DNA of 64,000 nt from Rhinopomastus cyanomelas (GCA_013400115.1 VXBP01004440.1:607909-671908); one strand, 5' to 3'; counted from the stretch's first letter, positions 52,727-63,154 are shown. Numbers and translations are program-made. The notes: generated by a model not told the origin, from the sequence alone.

Positions 52727-52778
52727 CACAGAATCATCAGGGATTGGAAGGGACCTCGAAAGATCATCTAGCCCCATT
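52727..52778 (-). mobile_element. CR1 LINE 3'-tip fragment (subfamily A)
   Basis: 'cacagaatcatcagggattg' and 'gacctcgaaagatcatctag' are the complement of a CR1 3' end. About 50 bp survive. Confidence 0.88.
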
Positions 52779-53804
52779 TTCTCCGCACTGATGCCCACGA
52801 AGGTGCCACAGCCCCCGGGTTCTCCCCACCTCTGGTGGCAGCAGGGACAGGGCAGCTGCTCCCTACGGGAGGAACCACGACCTTGGGAAACACCGAGGGG
52901 TGCTCACAGCCAAACGTCTCCCTCTCCATCCTGCTCCCACACAGCTCCCGGTCCCACAGTGTCCCCAAGGGGAGCCATCCCTTCAAGGCACCCCTAGAAC
53001 CTGCAGTCACAGCTGTCTGTGGCTGACCAGACACACGAAGCCTGTCTCAGCAATTAAAAGAGGGAACAAGCGCCAGCAGGCTGATGGAGCTGCACGCGCA
53101 GGGGTATGGCTGCCACAGCCAGCAGCCCCTCTGCCCCGGCCCTACAGCCCAGCGCCAGCCCCCTCAGACCTGCTCAGGGGGCAGACCCCCCAGAGAGCCC
53201 TGCAGACCCCCAAAACACCCCGTATGGCAACGTGGAGGCGCCACAGGCATGGCAAGGGAAGGGAAGGGGTGAGGCTGCGGCTCAGGGGCCTCCTCATAGC
53301 TGATGGCACCGTGAGCACCAGCAAAGGTCACTCTGCCGGCGGCACCTCACCCAGCTCAGCGGCCATCGGGATGTGTCATCTCCTCCGGCCGCTGGCAGCA
53401 CCAAAGGAGAGGGCAAAACACAGGGTGAAATAATCCTGATGACTAAGACCCTAACGAGATCAGGACACAGCGCAAAATGCATCTCCCGTAGTTACAGCAG
53501 TGACACCAGCAGCCCTAGGACCAGTTCGGGGGGTGAGCGAGCTTGGTGCTCGGTGCATGGAGGGCACCAGCTCTGCAGCACAGAGCACCAGTACAACCAC
53601 TGCTGGCAGCTGGCAAAGACCCCTCCTCCATCAGACAGCGACACAGGGGTCCTTATGGAGAGCACCCTTCAAACCCACAGCACAGCAGCCGCTCTGCCTC
53701 ACACCCTCTGGCCAGACCCTGCTCCTCAAACAATCCTCCTGCACCACTGAGTGTGGGGGTCCAGATCCCCACAAGCTGAGCACCACCAGACCATCTGTGG
53801 CAAA
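52779..53804. other. Non-genic single-copy stretch
   Basis: No gene or repeat recognised in about 1 kb. 53428-53470 ('gaaataatcctgatgactaag') is a short lower-GC patch. Confidence 0.4.
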
Positions 53805-54370
53805 CAGAACCGGAGAGGGGATGCTGCCCCTCAGCTCTGCCCTGGTGGGACCCCACCTGCAGTCCTGCATCCAGCTCTGGAGCCCTCAGCAGCAGAAGGA
53901 TGAGGAGCTGTTGGAGCAGGAACAGGGGAGGCCATGGAAATGCTCAGAGGGCTGGAGCCCCTCTGGCTCTGTGGACAGGCTGAGAGACTTGGGGTTGTTC
54001 AGCCCAGAGAGAAGGCTTTGAGGGGCCTTATAGAGCCCTTCAAACCCCTGAAAGGGGCTGTCAGAGGGCTGGGGGTGGTTGTTCCCAAGGGCAGGGAGTG
54101 ATAGGATGAGGGGTCATGGTTTGAAGATGGAAAAGGGCAGAGTGAGGCTGGACAGCAGGAGAAAGTTGTTGAATCTGAGGGAGGGGGATCCCTGGGACAG
54201 GCTGCCCAGAGAGGGGGTGGAGGCCCCATCCCTGGAGCCACCCAAGGTCAGGCTGGCTGGGGCTGTGGGTAACCTGGTCTGCTGAGTGCTGGCCCTGCTT
54301 GTTGTAGGGGGGTTGGACTGGCTGCCCTTCAGAGGTCCCTTCCAACCGTGTGACTGTACAGCTCTGTGAG
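53805..54370 (+). mobile_element. CR1 LINE, longest subfamily B copy
   Basis: From RT-derived 'cagctctgccctggtggg' and 'ccagctctggagccctcag' through 'cctgaaaggggctgtcagag', 'gcaggagaaagttgttgaatc', 'gggacaggctgcccagagag' and 'cagaggtcccttccaacc', ending with a degenerate tail. Plus-strand codons show broken CR1 pol C-terminal landmarks (SALVGPHLQSCIQLWSPQQQ, then RLRDLGLFSPERRL) separated from the 3' UTR by a stop. Confidence 0.94.
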
Positions 54371-54799
54371 CACACGCCAGCACTGCCTTCCACAGGACTA
54401 ACTGATGGCTCTGGGCAATCTTTCACCTCTCCTCAGTGTCTTCAAGCACCAGCTAATTAATCTCTGCAACCAGAGCCTGGCCGAGGTCGTGAAGGGCTTC
54501 CCCAACGCACTCGGCCCTTCGCTTTGCTCAGCCAACTGCAGTCAGAGCTGCTCTGTTCCCACAGCTCAATGAACCTCTACGGGAACTCCGGGCAGTCCAC
54601 AGGCTGCCCACAGCTGTCTGCTTCATGTCCACCACCCTTTGCTGGCCCCGGGTTGGATCCTCCAGGCCAGCAACTGCACCTCGCCCTGCTGCTTGGGAAT
54701 GGAACAGGTGTGCCTCCCAGAGCACAAAATGCAGCAGCACTGCTGCTGCCAAAGAGGAGAGAGGAGAGAGGCTTGCCTGTACAGAAAAGCTGGAGAGGA
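54371..54799. other. Spacer between CR1 copies with AT patch
   Basis: 54440-54475 ('ccagctaattaatctctgc') is a short CNE-type patch. The rest is unremarkable. Confidence 0.35.
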
Positions 54800-55092
54800 G
54801 CTTTGCACAAGGGCCTGCAGTGATAGGAGAAGGGGCAGCAGCCTGGAACTGAAAGAGGGCAGATTCACGTTGGCTCTTGGGAAGAAATCCCTCCCTGTGA
54901 GGGGGCTGAGGCCCTGGAACAGGCTGCCCAGGGAGGTTGTGGCTGCTCCATTCCTGGCAGTGTCCAAGATCAGGCTGGATGGGGCTGCGGGCACCCTGAT
55001 CTTGTGAGAGGTGTTGCTGCCCATGGCCGGCGGTTGGTCCTTGGGGACTGGAGGTCCCTTCCAGTCTAAACCAGCCCGTGATTCTATGATGT
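54800..55092 (+). mobile_element. CR1 LINE 3' fragment
   Basis: 'gcctgcagtgataggagaag', 'ctggaactgaaagaggg', 'ggaacaggctgcccagggag', 'gcccatggccggcggttgg', 'actggaggtcccttccagtc' and the tail 'cgtgattctatgat'. It belongs to the 'tgcccatggc' class, unlike subfamilies A and B. Confidence 0.93.
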
Positions 55093-55279
55093 GGACCAGC
55101 AGCAGCACAGTCTGGCTGCAGAAGGAGGCAGCACCCAGCTCAGGTGGCATCGGCACCAGCACGCGAGGAGCACAGCCAGGGCCAGCGAGGGGGTCCCAGG
55201 GCTCCTGCGCCCGCTGGCACCCATCAGAGCAGGGCGCCGGCGGCGCTGTGATTACTCGCGGCCCCAGAGCCCGTTGGAG
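55093..55279. other. Spacer
   Basis: GC-rich single-copy sequence between CR1 and the strongest CNE-like block. Confidence 0.35.
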
Positions 55280-55460
55280 GCACTGGAAGATGAATTATGT
55301 TTCATTTATATCAAAGAAGCAATCTCAGAGCCCATTTGTGATCAAATTTGCTGTCAGAGAAACTTTGCTTTATCTCATTACATCTGATATCTCTTGGCTT
55401 CTTGTCCTTGAGACTATTAAAGTTTAATGTCAAATTCGAGATGAAATGGAATCGTCGCTG
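55280..55460. promoter_or_regulatory. Strongest CNE-like block
   Basis: About 175 bp with almost no CpG: 'gatgaattatgtttcattta', 'tatcaaagaagcaatctc', 'catttgtgatcaaatttgc', 'aactttgctttatctcatt', 'ctattaaagtttaatgtcaa' and 'gagatgaaatggaatcg'. It holds a TCF/LEF-like ATCAAAG (55309-55315), an inverted AAAGTTT/AAACTTT-type word and a TGATCA palindrome. The edges drop abruptly to CpG-rich DNA. Probable ancient enhancer; orthology untested. Confidence 0.6.
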
Positions 55461-56149
55461 CGTCGCCTCATCAGGACCCCGTGCGCCCCGTCCAGCCTGG
55501 CGGCTCATTACACCGGGGCAGCTGGGGAAGAGGAGGGTGAGGGGAGGAAGGCTCCATCTGCACGCCCTGGCGGCAGCTCTGCCCACCCCACAGCAGCCCT
55601 GAGCTTTGCCCTGGCTTCACGACACGAGGAGGATTTGGGCGGTGAGGGGGGGATTAGCTGCAGGAAGAGCCCGACTGGCCGCGCTGGCGGGATCAGAGCT
55701 ACGAGGGCAGGTAATCCCAGTGCTGACAACCAGCGAACGCGCTGCCCTTTGTCCTTCGGAGACCGAGCCGAGCCCAGAGCACAGCGAGGGGGCTGGAAAT
55801 TCAGAGCCGGGCTGGGGAGCAGCCCCTTTGAGGGGAGACATCCTCTCCGGATCGCTTAGTCTTTTCACAATCCTGCTTCCTGCAAAGACTAAAGGCCTTT
55901 GATGGGGAGGCTTTAGCGGGCTCCCGGGAGGCTTCCCTGGAGCTGGCTCCTGCAGCCTCCCAGCTCTGCTGTGCAGAAGGGTCTGCAGATCCGGCTCAAA
56001 GTTAGTCCTCCCCAAGCCATCTGTGGGAGCCCTCGCAGCACTGCCAGCTCTCCAGGAAAAGAATCCCAGGCTCTCCCTGCTCTCCCCACGCCCAGGCTAT
56101 GGAGTTTCAGCAGTGCAGGGTGTGTGAGCACAGCCCTCGCCTTCCCCAT
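55461..56149. other. Non-genic stretch, CpG-rich first half
   Basis: CpG-rich to about 55800. 'cctgcaaagactaaaggcc' near 55880 is the only AT patch. No exon recognised. Confidence 0.38.
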
Positions 56150-56215
56150 GGATCACAGGTGCTTTGAGGTTGGAAAGGAGACCTCTAAGATCATCAAAAT
56201 CCAGCCTTCGTGGAT
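56150..56215 (-). mobile_element. CR1 LINE 3'-tip fragment (older type)
   Basis: 'ttgaggttggaaaggagacc' and 'tctaagatcatcaaaatcc' complement the 'gatgatcttagaggtc' CR1 ending. Confidence 0.82.
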
Positions 56216-56249
56216 TAGGAGGGGGAGGAGGACACAGCAATTCCTCATG

Positions 56250-56345
56250 GAATCGGATCCCTTAGGGATCAGAAGGGACCTGGAAAGATCGTCTAGTCCA
56301 ATCCCCCTGCCACAGCAGGATCCCCCAGCCCAAGCCACACAGGTC
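56250..56345 (-). mobile_element. CR1 LINE 3' fragment (subfamily A)
   Basis: 'cttagggatcagaagggacc', 'tggaaagatcgtctagtcc' and 'cctgccacagcaggatccc' give the CR1 3' complement and stop after 'aagccacacaggt'. It sits 35 bp from another CR1 tip in the same orientation. Confidence 0.9.
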
Positions 56346-56699
56346 TCCCCCCACAGCTCCCAGTAGAGGGGAGCTGGCTCCGGGCAGAGGGTGACGCTGG
56401 GCTGGGGCAGCTGCAGAGAAGAACCAGCATTTCCCTGGGAAACCAGCTCCTGAGAGAGAGTCATTATCCATCGCAGGAACACAAAGGGAGAATCGGGGAC
56501 AGAACCGTTCCAGCAGAGCCCCTGCACAATGTCAAAGCCCTCTGCAAAGGCGGGGGGGCGCGGAGCTCCGCGGCGGGGCCAGAGCTCCAGAGCCCCCCTC
56601 GTTTCAGGTGCCCAACCCTCGACTCTCGGGCTGGGACTTTCAAAGCAGCCGAGGGACGCAGAGGCACGACGCTGCCTCGCTGCGAGAGCCTCGAGGAGT
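56346..56699. other. Non-genic stretch
   Basis: GC-rich single-copy sequence, nothing recognised. Confidence 0.35.
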
Positions 56700-56945
56700 T
56701 CAGTCTGCGCAGACTAACAAAGGGGAGGTGATGAGGTGACCCGATCAAAGTCCTTGAATACCCACACCGAGAACAAAAGGAAATTGATAACAGAGGGCTC
56801 CTCACTGGCAACAAAGCAGCCGGTGGCTGGGAGCGAGAGCGGCGGGCGCGGGGAGACGCCGGCTCTGCCACGACGGTAATTAAACAGGGAACTCGCCAAA
56901 AGGAGTCTCAGTGCCTGGAAAGTTCTAACCCAGCGCAAGTTCGGG
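56700..56945. promoter_or_regulatory. CNE-like block (weak)
   Basis: 'gaggtgacccgatcaaagtc', 'gagaacaaaaggaaattg' and 'cgacggtaattaaacaggg'. The middle is CpG-rich, so any conservation is probably limited to the two ends. Confidence 0.33.
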
Positions 56946-57550
56946 TGAGAAATCCCCCCTGCTAGAGGAGAGGCAGCTCAGGGAACTGCTCCGGTCCCTG
57001 CTACTGGGGACGGACACCCCGAGCAGCCGCTCCTGCCTGGGTGGGCTGTGGGAAAGCTGCTCCCTTTAATGGAACGAGGCTGCTGGGCTGATAAATCTGG
57101 AGATGTGTGTGCACAGGGCCCAGGGAGCTGGAGGAAGTGCTGCTAAGAGCCGAGCTCAGCAGCCAGCCCCAGGGATGCAGGGCTGCAGAATGACCCCAGC
57201 TCCCCGGGGCAGGGAACCGGCACCCGCGTGGCCCTCAGCTGCCCAGCCCTGCAGAGCTCCCCACGGGGACAGGGCCCCAAGATTTATCACACCAGGGGTC
57301 CAGTTGTTCACCTGTTCACCTTCTGTTCTGTGGGCAGTGCCGTGAGTTAAACAAAGGAGAAGAGTGGGTCGAGATGGGGACCCACAGCCTGGCCAACACC
57401 TCACCAAGCCCCACAGCCCTCCCGGTGCAGCCACAGCAGGGTGTTTGTGGAAGTCATTTTCAACCATCACAAAGGGCAGGCAAACACACACCAAGAGGGG
57501 TGTGGGGATCCAGTTCCCTGACAGGGCCAACAGAGCAGCAGCATGACACC
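56946..57550. other. Non-genic stretch
   Basis: No element recognised. 'ggctgataaatctggag' near 57088 is a short AT patch. Confidence 0.35.
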
Positions 57551-57665
57551 CCATCATCACATCACACCCCCCACCATCATCCCCTACTCATCCCATCATC
57601 ACATCACACCCCCCACCATCATCCCCTACTCATCCCATCATCACATCACACCCACCCACCCCCCA
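57551..57665. repeat. Minisatellite, 42-bp unit, ~2.7 copies
   Basis: 'ccatcatcacatcacacccc' + 'ccaccatcatcccctactcat' recurs at 57551, 57593 and 57635. CATC-rich. Confidence 0.92.
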
Positions 57666-57685
57666 TCATTCACCCAAATCACTAG

Positions 57686-57918
57686 CGAGAGGATGGGAGA
57701 AGTTGCCCCAGAGGAGGGCTAGGTTGGCCATCAGGAGAAGTCTCTTCCCTGAGTGGTCAGGGGTTGGAACAGGCTGCCCAGGGGTGGGGAGGGGAGTCCC
57801 TGGAGGGGTTAAAACACAGAGTAGCTGCAGCTCTACGGGGTGGGCAGGGTGGGGTTGGGGTGATGGGTGGACTGGCTGATCTGGAAGGTCTCTTCCTACC
57901 TCAGTGATTCCACAATCA
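57686..57918 (+). mobile_element. CR1 LINE 3' fragment (diverged)
   Basis: 'ggctaggttggccatcagg', 'ggttggaacaggctgccc', 'tggaggggttaaaac' and 'ctgatctggaaggtctcttc' match CR1 order. The tail 'agtgattccacaatcat' is decayed. Confidence 0.85.
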
Positions 57919-58089
57919 TTGTACCCCACACCATTCCCCACCATCCTGTGGGTACCCCACACAGCTCCCACCACCATCTCCCCCCGGATTACTGCAGGAG
58001 CCGGCACCCAGGGCGAAAGCTGCCAGGGATCAGCCAAAGTCCTTTCTTCAAAGCACCGAGCGGCTTTTCCAGCCCGGGCTAAACCTCTG
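57919..58089. other. Spacer
   Basis: Single-copy sequence, nothing recognised. Confidence 0.35.
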
Positions 58090-58320
58090 GCATCAATAGC
58101 CGCTAAGCACATCATCATCCACACTTAAAAGCATCACCAGCAGCCTTCATTAGGGCACCAGGCAGGGGCCAGGGCTTTGCTTTTGTGCTTCTCTGGTTTT
58201 AATGGGTTAGTTCTGGCACTTTGAGAACGAATGAAGTCGGAGCCCAAAGCCCCCAGCTCAATTGTCAGTTATTGCTGGCAGTTTATCAGCATTAACTGAT
58301 TAGGCTCAGGATGATGGATT
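58090..58320. promoter_or_regulatory. CNE-like block
   Basis: 'cacacttaaaagcatcacc', 'ccttcattagggcacc', 'ggttttaatgggttagttc', 'caattgtcagttattgctgg' and 'gcattaactgattaggctc'. About 220 bp of low-CpG sequence with scattered TAAT/ATTA cores. Confidence 0.48.
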
Positions 58321-58465
58321 CCCCTGCCCGCACCGCCGCGTGGCAGCGCCGCAACCTCCGCTCCCCGCTTTTCCCTCGGATTTCTGTCACCCGGCAGCAG
58401 CCGCTGCCTCGAGCTCCCCCCACCGCAGCCTGCAGCAGCAGCTTCTGTCTCCCCTGTCCTGCAGC

Positions 58466-58862
58466 AATCACAGAACCACAGGACGTTAGGGGTTGGAAGG
58501 GACCTCAAAAGACCATCCAAGTCCAATCTCCCCACCACAGCAGGATCCCCTAGATCCAGGCAGAGCCTGGCTCCACCCTCCTGACACCCACCCTTTCCAC
58601 ATTTCTCAACAGCCATGGGGTCACCCCTCACTCTCCTCTTCTCCCAGCTCCAGAGCCCCCTCAGCCTTTCCCCAGCAGGGAGATGCTCCCCTCCCTCCCT
58701 CATCTCATGGCTCTGCACTGGGCTCTCTCCAGCAGCTCCATGTCCTTGTGGAACTGAGGGGCCCAGACCTGGACACACAACTCCAGCTGTGGTCTCAGCA
58801 GGGCAGAGCAGAGGGGGAGGAGAACCTCTCTCCATCTACTAACCATCCGCCTTCTGAAGACT
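58466..58862 (-). mobile_element. CR1 LINE (subfamily A) with internal deletion
   Basis: The 3' end complement ('gacgttaggggttggaaggg', 'ccatccaagtccaatctcc') runs to 'gatcccctagatccag' and then jumps directly to 'gcagagcctggctcc', skipping about 180 bp present in the copy at 8535-9204. The RT remnant beyond (minus codons RWREVLLPLCSALLRPQLELC, then WAPQFHKDMELLERAQCRA) keeps its frame through the C-run. Confidence 0.94.
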
Positions 58863-58871
58863 GATGGAATT

Positions 58872-59022
58872 AGAATCACGGAATCATCCAGGTTGGAAAA
58901 GACCCCCGAGATCATCCAGTCCAACCACAAACCCTACTCTACAAGTTCACCCCTAAACCAGATCCCCCAACACCACAACTAAGCAACTTTTAAACACATC
59001 CAGGGGTGGGGACTCAACCACG
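58872..59022 (-). mobile_element. CR1 LINE 3' fragment (older type)
   Basis: 'aatcatccaggttggaaaag' and 'gagatcatccagtccaacc' lead to 'aaacacatccaggggtgggg', the standard complement of a 'ggtcttttccaacc' CR1 end. It lies 10 bp from the 5' end of the preceding copy in the same orientation. Confidence 0.87.
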
Positions 59023-59159
59023 GGGCCAGTTACACGTCCAGCCTCCCTTTGTGGGGCTTTCAGTTCCTCCCTCCCCTCAGAACCCCAGTGGGTCCTTTTG
59101 AGGGGGACCAGTGTTGGAGGGGTCTGGCAGGCAGCACAAACTTCACCCCAGCACCTACC

Positions 59160-59248
59160 AGAGAACATTAGGGATGGGAAGGGACCTCGAAAGATCATCT
59201 AGTTCAATCCCCCTGCCAGAGCAGGATCGCCCAGACCAAGCTGCAGGT
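59160..59248 (-). mobile_element. CR1 LINE 3'-tip fragment (subfamily A)
   Basis: 'gaacattagggatgggaagg' and 'cctcgaaagatcatctagtt' with 'caggatcgcccagaccaag', a truncated 3' end complement. Confidence 0.9.
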
Positions 59249-59364
59249 TTTACTGAGCTGCTGCCTCTTCTACTGGGTTTCCTCTCTCCTAGGGCTGAGC
59301 AGCAAAAATAAAGCCCTCCACGAGCCATCACTGGAAGACAAATGCAACCACCACCACAGCCTGG
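59249..59364. other. Spacer
   Basis: Single-copy sequence; no element recognised. Confidence 0.35.
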
Positions 59365-59545
59365 CCCCCCAAAATTAAATAAATAAGGGGAAAGTGATAA
59401 ATTCTGGCTGTCGTGAAAAGACAGACCGGCGCTGCTTATCGGCCGCGATGCGACCAGATAGCGGCTCGGGAAGACAGACACCGGTCGGCTCGTAATAAAT
59501 GGAGGCAATAAAGCCAAGTGCCTCCTCGGAGCTATAATTGAGCAG
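59365..59545. promoter_or_regulatory. CNE-like block
   Basis: 'caaaattaaataaataaggg', 'gtgataaattctggctgtc', 'ggctcgtaataaatggagg' and 'gagctataattgagcagc'. The AT words are separated by CpG-containing text ('atcggccgcgatgcgacc'), a mixed texture seen in other putative enhancers here. Confidence 0.42.
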
Positions 59546-59779
59546 CGCAGCGCTGGCAGGAGCTAGCCCCCGCCGGAGGGGCCGCAGCAAAGGGAGCCTC
59601 TGGGGAGGGGGTTGGAGCCTCCGGGCTGCTGCACAGGGGTCGGCGCACGGAGCCATCCCTGTGCGCGACGGTTGCTTCTGTCACCCGCCCAGAGCCGGGT
59701 GAGGAGCAGGGGGGAGCGCGGAGCAGCTCTTCCTCAGAGCAGGGTCTGTTCAGCCCCATTTCCATCACAGGCAGCTGCT
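59546..59779. other. CpG-rich stretch
   Basis: CpG-rich between two AT-rich blocks. No promoter or exon landmark. Confidence 0.35.
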
Positions 59780-59885
59780 CTGCGTTGCTCCCGGCTTTAT
59801 TGGAGCTGATTTTCTATTTGCGCTACACAAGCCCTTCTGATTGCATTTCCATCTCCCCCCAACGAAGCGAAGGGGCTTGCTTGGC
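59780..59885. promoter_or_regulatory. Short CNE-like block
   Basis: 'gctttattggagctgatttt', 'ctatttgcgctacac' and 'ctgattgcatttcc' in about 75 bp. GATTGCAT resembles a C/EBP-POU composite half. Confidence 0.38.
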
Positions 59886-60201
59886 TCACACAACGAGCAG
59901 ATCAGGCTTGGTCCCCCCTCCACCTCCTGCTCAAGGGCTCTCCTGCAGGGGGCCAGGGCCGAGGACCAGCCTCCGCAGCCCGAGCGGCGAGTTGCTCTGC
60001 CGCCAGCATCCCGAAGCTGTTTCCATGGGGACAGGGCGGCAGCGATGCAGCAGGTCCGATCCTGCTCTGGCCTCCGTGATCGCCAGGCAAGAGCCATTTC
60101 AGGGGCAGGGGTCTGGCCTTGCGGAGCCGCAGGAAGGGGAGCCCAACACGGGGTGCCTGTTGCTCTGGGGCTGGCAGCAGGAGCACATCCACGGGCTCAC
60201 T
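59886..60201. other. Non-genic stretch
   Basis: GC-rich single-copy sequence, nothing recognised. Confidence 0.35.
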
Positions 60202-60307
60202 CACAGTAGTGATAAGGTTGGAAAAGACCTCAAAGATCATCCAGTCCAATCTAAATCCAAAAAAGCCCAGTAATCCTAACATCTAGATCATGCCACTCAG
60301 CACCTCA
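60202..60307 (-). mobile_element. CR1 LINE 3' fragment (older type)
   Basis: 'gataaggttggaaaagacct' and 'caaagatcatccagtccaat' then 'gatcatgccactcagcacc' follow the complement of the older CR1 ending. Confidence 0.83.
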
Positions 60308-60734
60308 TCACACGGGCCCCAGAAAGCAGCTGGGCCACCGTCAGCCTTCCCCCCCCCAAGAGGCTCCTCCTCCCTGCATCTCCCCACGGGATGTCTAAAC
60401 CCAGGGGGGCATCAGAGCAAGAAAACGCCCATAAAGCAGGTGCTGAGAGGGTCAGCAGGTCACTCCATGGGGCTCCCCTAAGCCTGGGGCACAGGGACTT
60501 TAGTTACAGGTCCGAGCCAAGGGGATCCCCTCCCAGCAGCAGGGGCTGGGACAGCCCAGACCCCCTAACAGGGCTCCTGGGATTAAGCAGCAGCAGGAAG
60601 GTTTCCTCATGGATAAAGACCTCGACTTCTTTATTAACGCCCTCTCCAAAGCCTGATAACTCCTTTCCCTCTCACTCCATCACCATCCTGGTGGGAAACC
60701 ATTACCAGGAAGACGCTCTGAAGGACCAACTTCA
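60308..60734. other. Non-genic stretch
   Basis: No repeat recognised. 60610-60665 ('cgacttctttattaacgcc') is a short AT patch. Confidence 0.35.
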
Positions 60735-60930
60735 TTAAGATTGATTCTTCCTGCCTCAGTTTTGACAAGTCCAAAGCAAACACGCGGGGCCACGGGGAGA
60801 TCCGCTAATAATTACCATCTTTAATTACTACCCAAACATCAATTGCTCCTGTTCAATTAGTATCAGAGATGCGGGCACGGCGGGTTTTGCGGCACAAAAA
60901 TCAGCTGAGAAATTGAGTTCTGAACGACTC
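60735..60930. promoter_or_regulatory. CNE-like block
   Basis: 'cattaagattgattcttcc', 'gctaataattaccatcttt', 'aattactacccaaacatc' and 'tgttcaattagtatcagag', then 'aaaaatcagctgagaaattg'. Four ATTA/AATTA cores lie within about 90 bp. Confidence 0.47.
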
Positions 60931-61165
60931 CACGCGGAGCCGCTGAACCCGGCGCGGGGCGACGGCAGAGCGACCGGGCGCCAACGGGACGGCCGCAGCG
61001 GGCGAGTGGCAGCTTGGAAAAGCCCCATCGTGTGTGCCGGAGTCACCGCTCGTTAGGGGGAGTGGGGGGGCCGAGCCACGAGGGGAGACCGTGGCGGAAG
61101 CGCCGGGGGCTCGGGAGCGGTGCCCTGGACAGAGCGGATGGGTTGGACCCCCTGCCCGCCAGCAG
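60931..61165. other. CpG-rich stretch
   Basis: CpG-dense ('gcggggcgacggcagagcg') with sharp onset after the AT-rich block. No exon recognised. Confidence 0.38.
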
Positions 61166-61375
61166 GATGCAACCCGGCTCCCCACGCTGCTCCCCTACAG
61201 GATCCATGGTCAGCGTCCCCAGTCCCCAGGCATGAGAGGGCAGACGGCTCCACCAGCTTCTGCTGCAAACTGCTGCTCCTGTGGGCATTCCCACCCCAAC
61301 CCAGACACCTTCCTGTCTCCGTGGTTTTATGAGCAGAGATTCTACAGCACTTAGTGCCACGGAAGGTGAGCGCTG
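61166..61375. other. Spacer
   Basis: Single-copy sequence, nothing recognised. Confidence 0.35.
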
Positions 61376-61748
61376 AGAGTCGCAGTATCACCAGGGTCTG
61401 TCTCCAAGATCATCAAGTCTAACCAGCCACCTTACAACCCCAACCACTAACCCATCTCCTCAAACACCCTGGCTGCCCCCTTGCTGAACCCCTCCAGGGA
61501 CGCTGCCTACACCCCAGCTCTGGGCAGCCTGTTTCAAGGCCTCATCACTCTTCCTGGGAAGAAGTTTTTCCTTGGATCCAACCTGACCCCATTTCCTCTG
61601 GTTCTGTCACCAGTCCCCAGGGAGAAGAGGCCAACCCCTGCCTCACCCCAGCCTCCCTTCAGGTAGACGTAGGGAGCAGCAAGGTCTCACCTCAGCCTCC
61701 TCTTCTCCAGGCTGAGCAGCCCCAGCTCCCTCAGCCTCGCCCCACCAG
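61376..61748 (-). mobile_element. CR1 LINE fragment (older type)
   Basis: 'caagatcatcaagtctaacc', 'ctctgggcagcctgtttcaa', 'gggaagaagtttttccttgg' and 'ctccaggctgagcagcccc' with 'agctccctcagcctcgcc' follow minus-strand CR1 order. The extreme 3' tip is decayed. Confidence 0.92.
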
Positions 61749-62034
61749 ATTTACACCAGAACCTGGCACAACCTCACCCCAGCATCACGGGCTCACAAGG
61801 ATTTCCCTCCCAGTTGCACCACAGGGCACGGGAAGGGTGAGGAGGCTCCAAGATACAGCAGAGCCACTTGTCCCCACATCTGCCCTCACCCTCTATTCCC
61901 GTCTTGACTGAAAGTTCCTTTGAGCGAGGAAGATGTTTACATCCCAGTGAGGAAGAGGAAGGCCGGTTTCCTCACCCCACCCTCAAGTCAGAGCCCCCAG
62001 AACCTGCCGGCTAATTGCTGCAGCACTGGGCACA
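61749..62034. other. Non-genic stretch
   Basis: Single-copy sequence, nothing recognised. Confidence 0.35.
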
Positions 62035-62240
62035 GGCATCTGCATCATGAAGCGCAGGAGGGACATTTAGCTCCTGTGTATTTTTAGGAGGTTTCTCTCT
62101 CATTTTATTTGGCTTAAGGAGGAGCTGTCACTCAGCCCGGGCTGGTCGTTTATAAAAACATTTCAATTGTGCCCGCACCGAGCTGTCTCCAGCCTAAGTG
62201 GCTCCTCCGACCAGCCCCGAATACTAATGGCCACAGCACT
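62035..62240. promoter_or_regulatory. CNE-like block
   Basis: 'gcatcatgaagcgcagg', 'gtgtatttttaggaggtttc', 'ctcattttatttggctta' and 'gtttataaaaacatttcaat'. CTATTTTTAG-like and TATAAAAA words occur, but no start-site context is evident. Confidence 0.45.
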
Positions 62241-63154
62241 GACCGAGGGGGCTGGAGCCCGCTGCCTCACACCACACAGCCAGGCTTGTGGCGGCCCCGG
62301 GCAGGGAAGGCTCCACCTTGCTAACCCCTGAGCTCTCATCTGCTTCCTCCTGCCCTCCGAGCATCACCTCTGCTCAGGCTGCCATGACCCAGCACCTCCC
62401 AGCACCCCAAAGGCAGGGTTTTCTCTCTACAAATGACAGGGAGAGGTCTTGGAGAGGCACAGCAGGAGCAGCTGTCTCCTCGCTTGGCAGAACCTCTCCT
62501 CTCTCTCACCTGCTCTGCCTCCCACCTTCCCCCCCACAGCCTGGAAGGAGCTCAGAAGCCCAGTGTGCACCCAGACCAGTGTCAGAGGCGGCTGGAGAGC
62601 CCCTGTGCCCGGTCCTGCACCGCACATAGCCCTTCCCCTTCCTCCCGCACTCCCCGGGAGCCTCTCTCAGCAGCCATCCACCACCTTCCATGGGGCTTGA
62701 GGAAGCCCTGCAACTTCCTATCACTCCAGGAAGGCAGGCAGCAGCTGCCCCAGCACCCGAGGCCGTGGAATGGAGACAGAGCAGGGTGTTCCCCAACTTT
62801 GCCAACTCCCAGAAACACCCTGCAGCCAGCAGGGGAGCGTCTCGTGTCTGGGGCTCCACTGCCCCCACCACCAAAGGGCTCATCCCACTCATCCCACACA
62901 GCCCCCGGCGCTGCGATGCAACTTGCCTGGGGGTCCTGCAGCTGCAGAGGGTCTCCTCCATCACCAGCAGATCCCATCCGGCCCAGGTCCTGCAACCCTG
63001 CGAGGGGAGGGGCCCCCCTCTATTTCAAGGCTCTAGCTACGCCCTCCCCAGCAGCAGCCCTGGGCGCTCCCGGGCAGATGCAGCTCAGGTGGGCGGCCAG
63101 GCCGGCTCTCACCTGCGAGCGGGTTCCACTGGCAGCCGGGGCCCGAGCGAGGGC
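62241..63154. other. Non-genic single-copy stretch
   Basis: No repeat or conserved-looking block. GC-rich with overlapping open frames on both strands that resemble no known protein. Confidence 0.4.
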
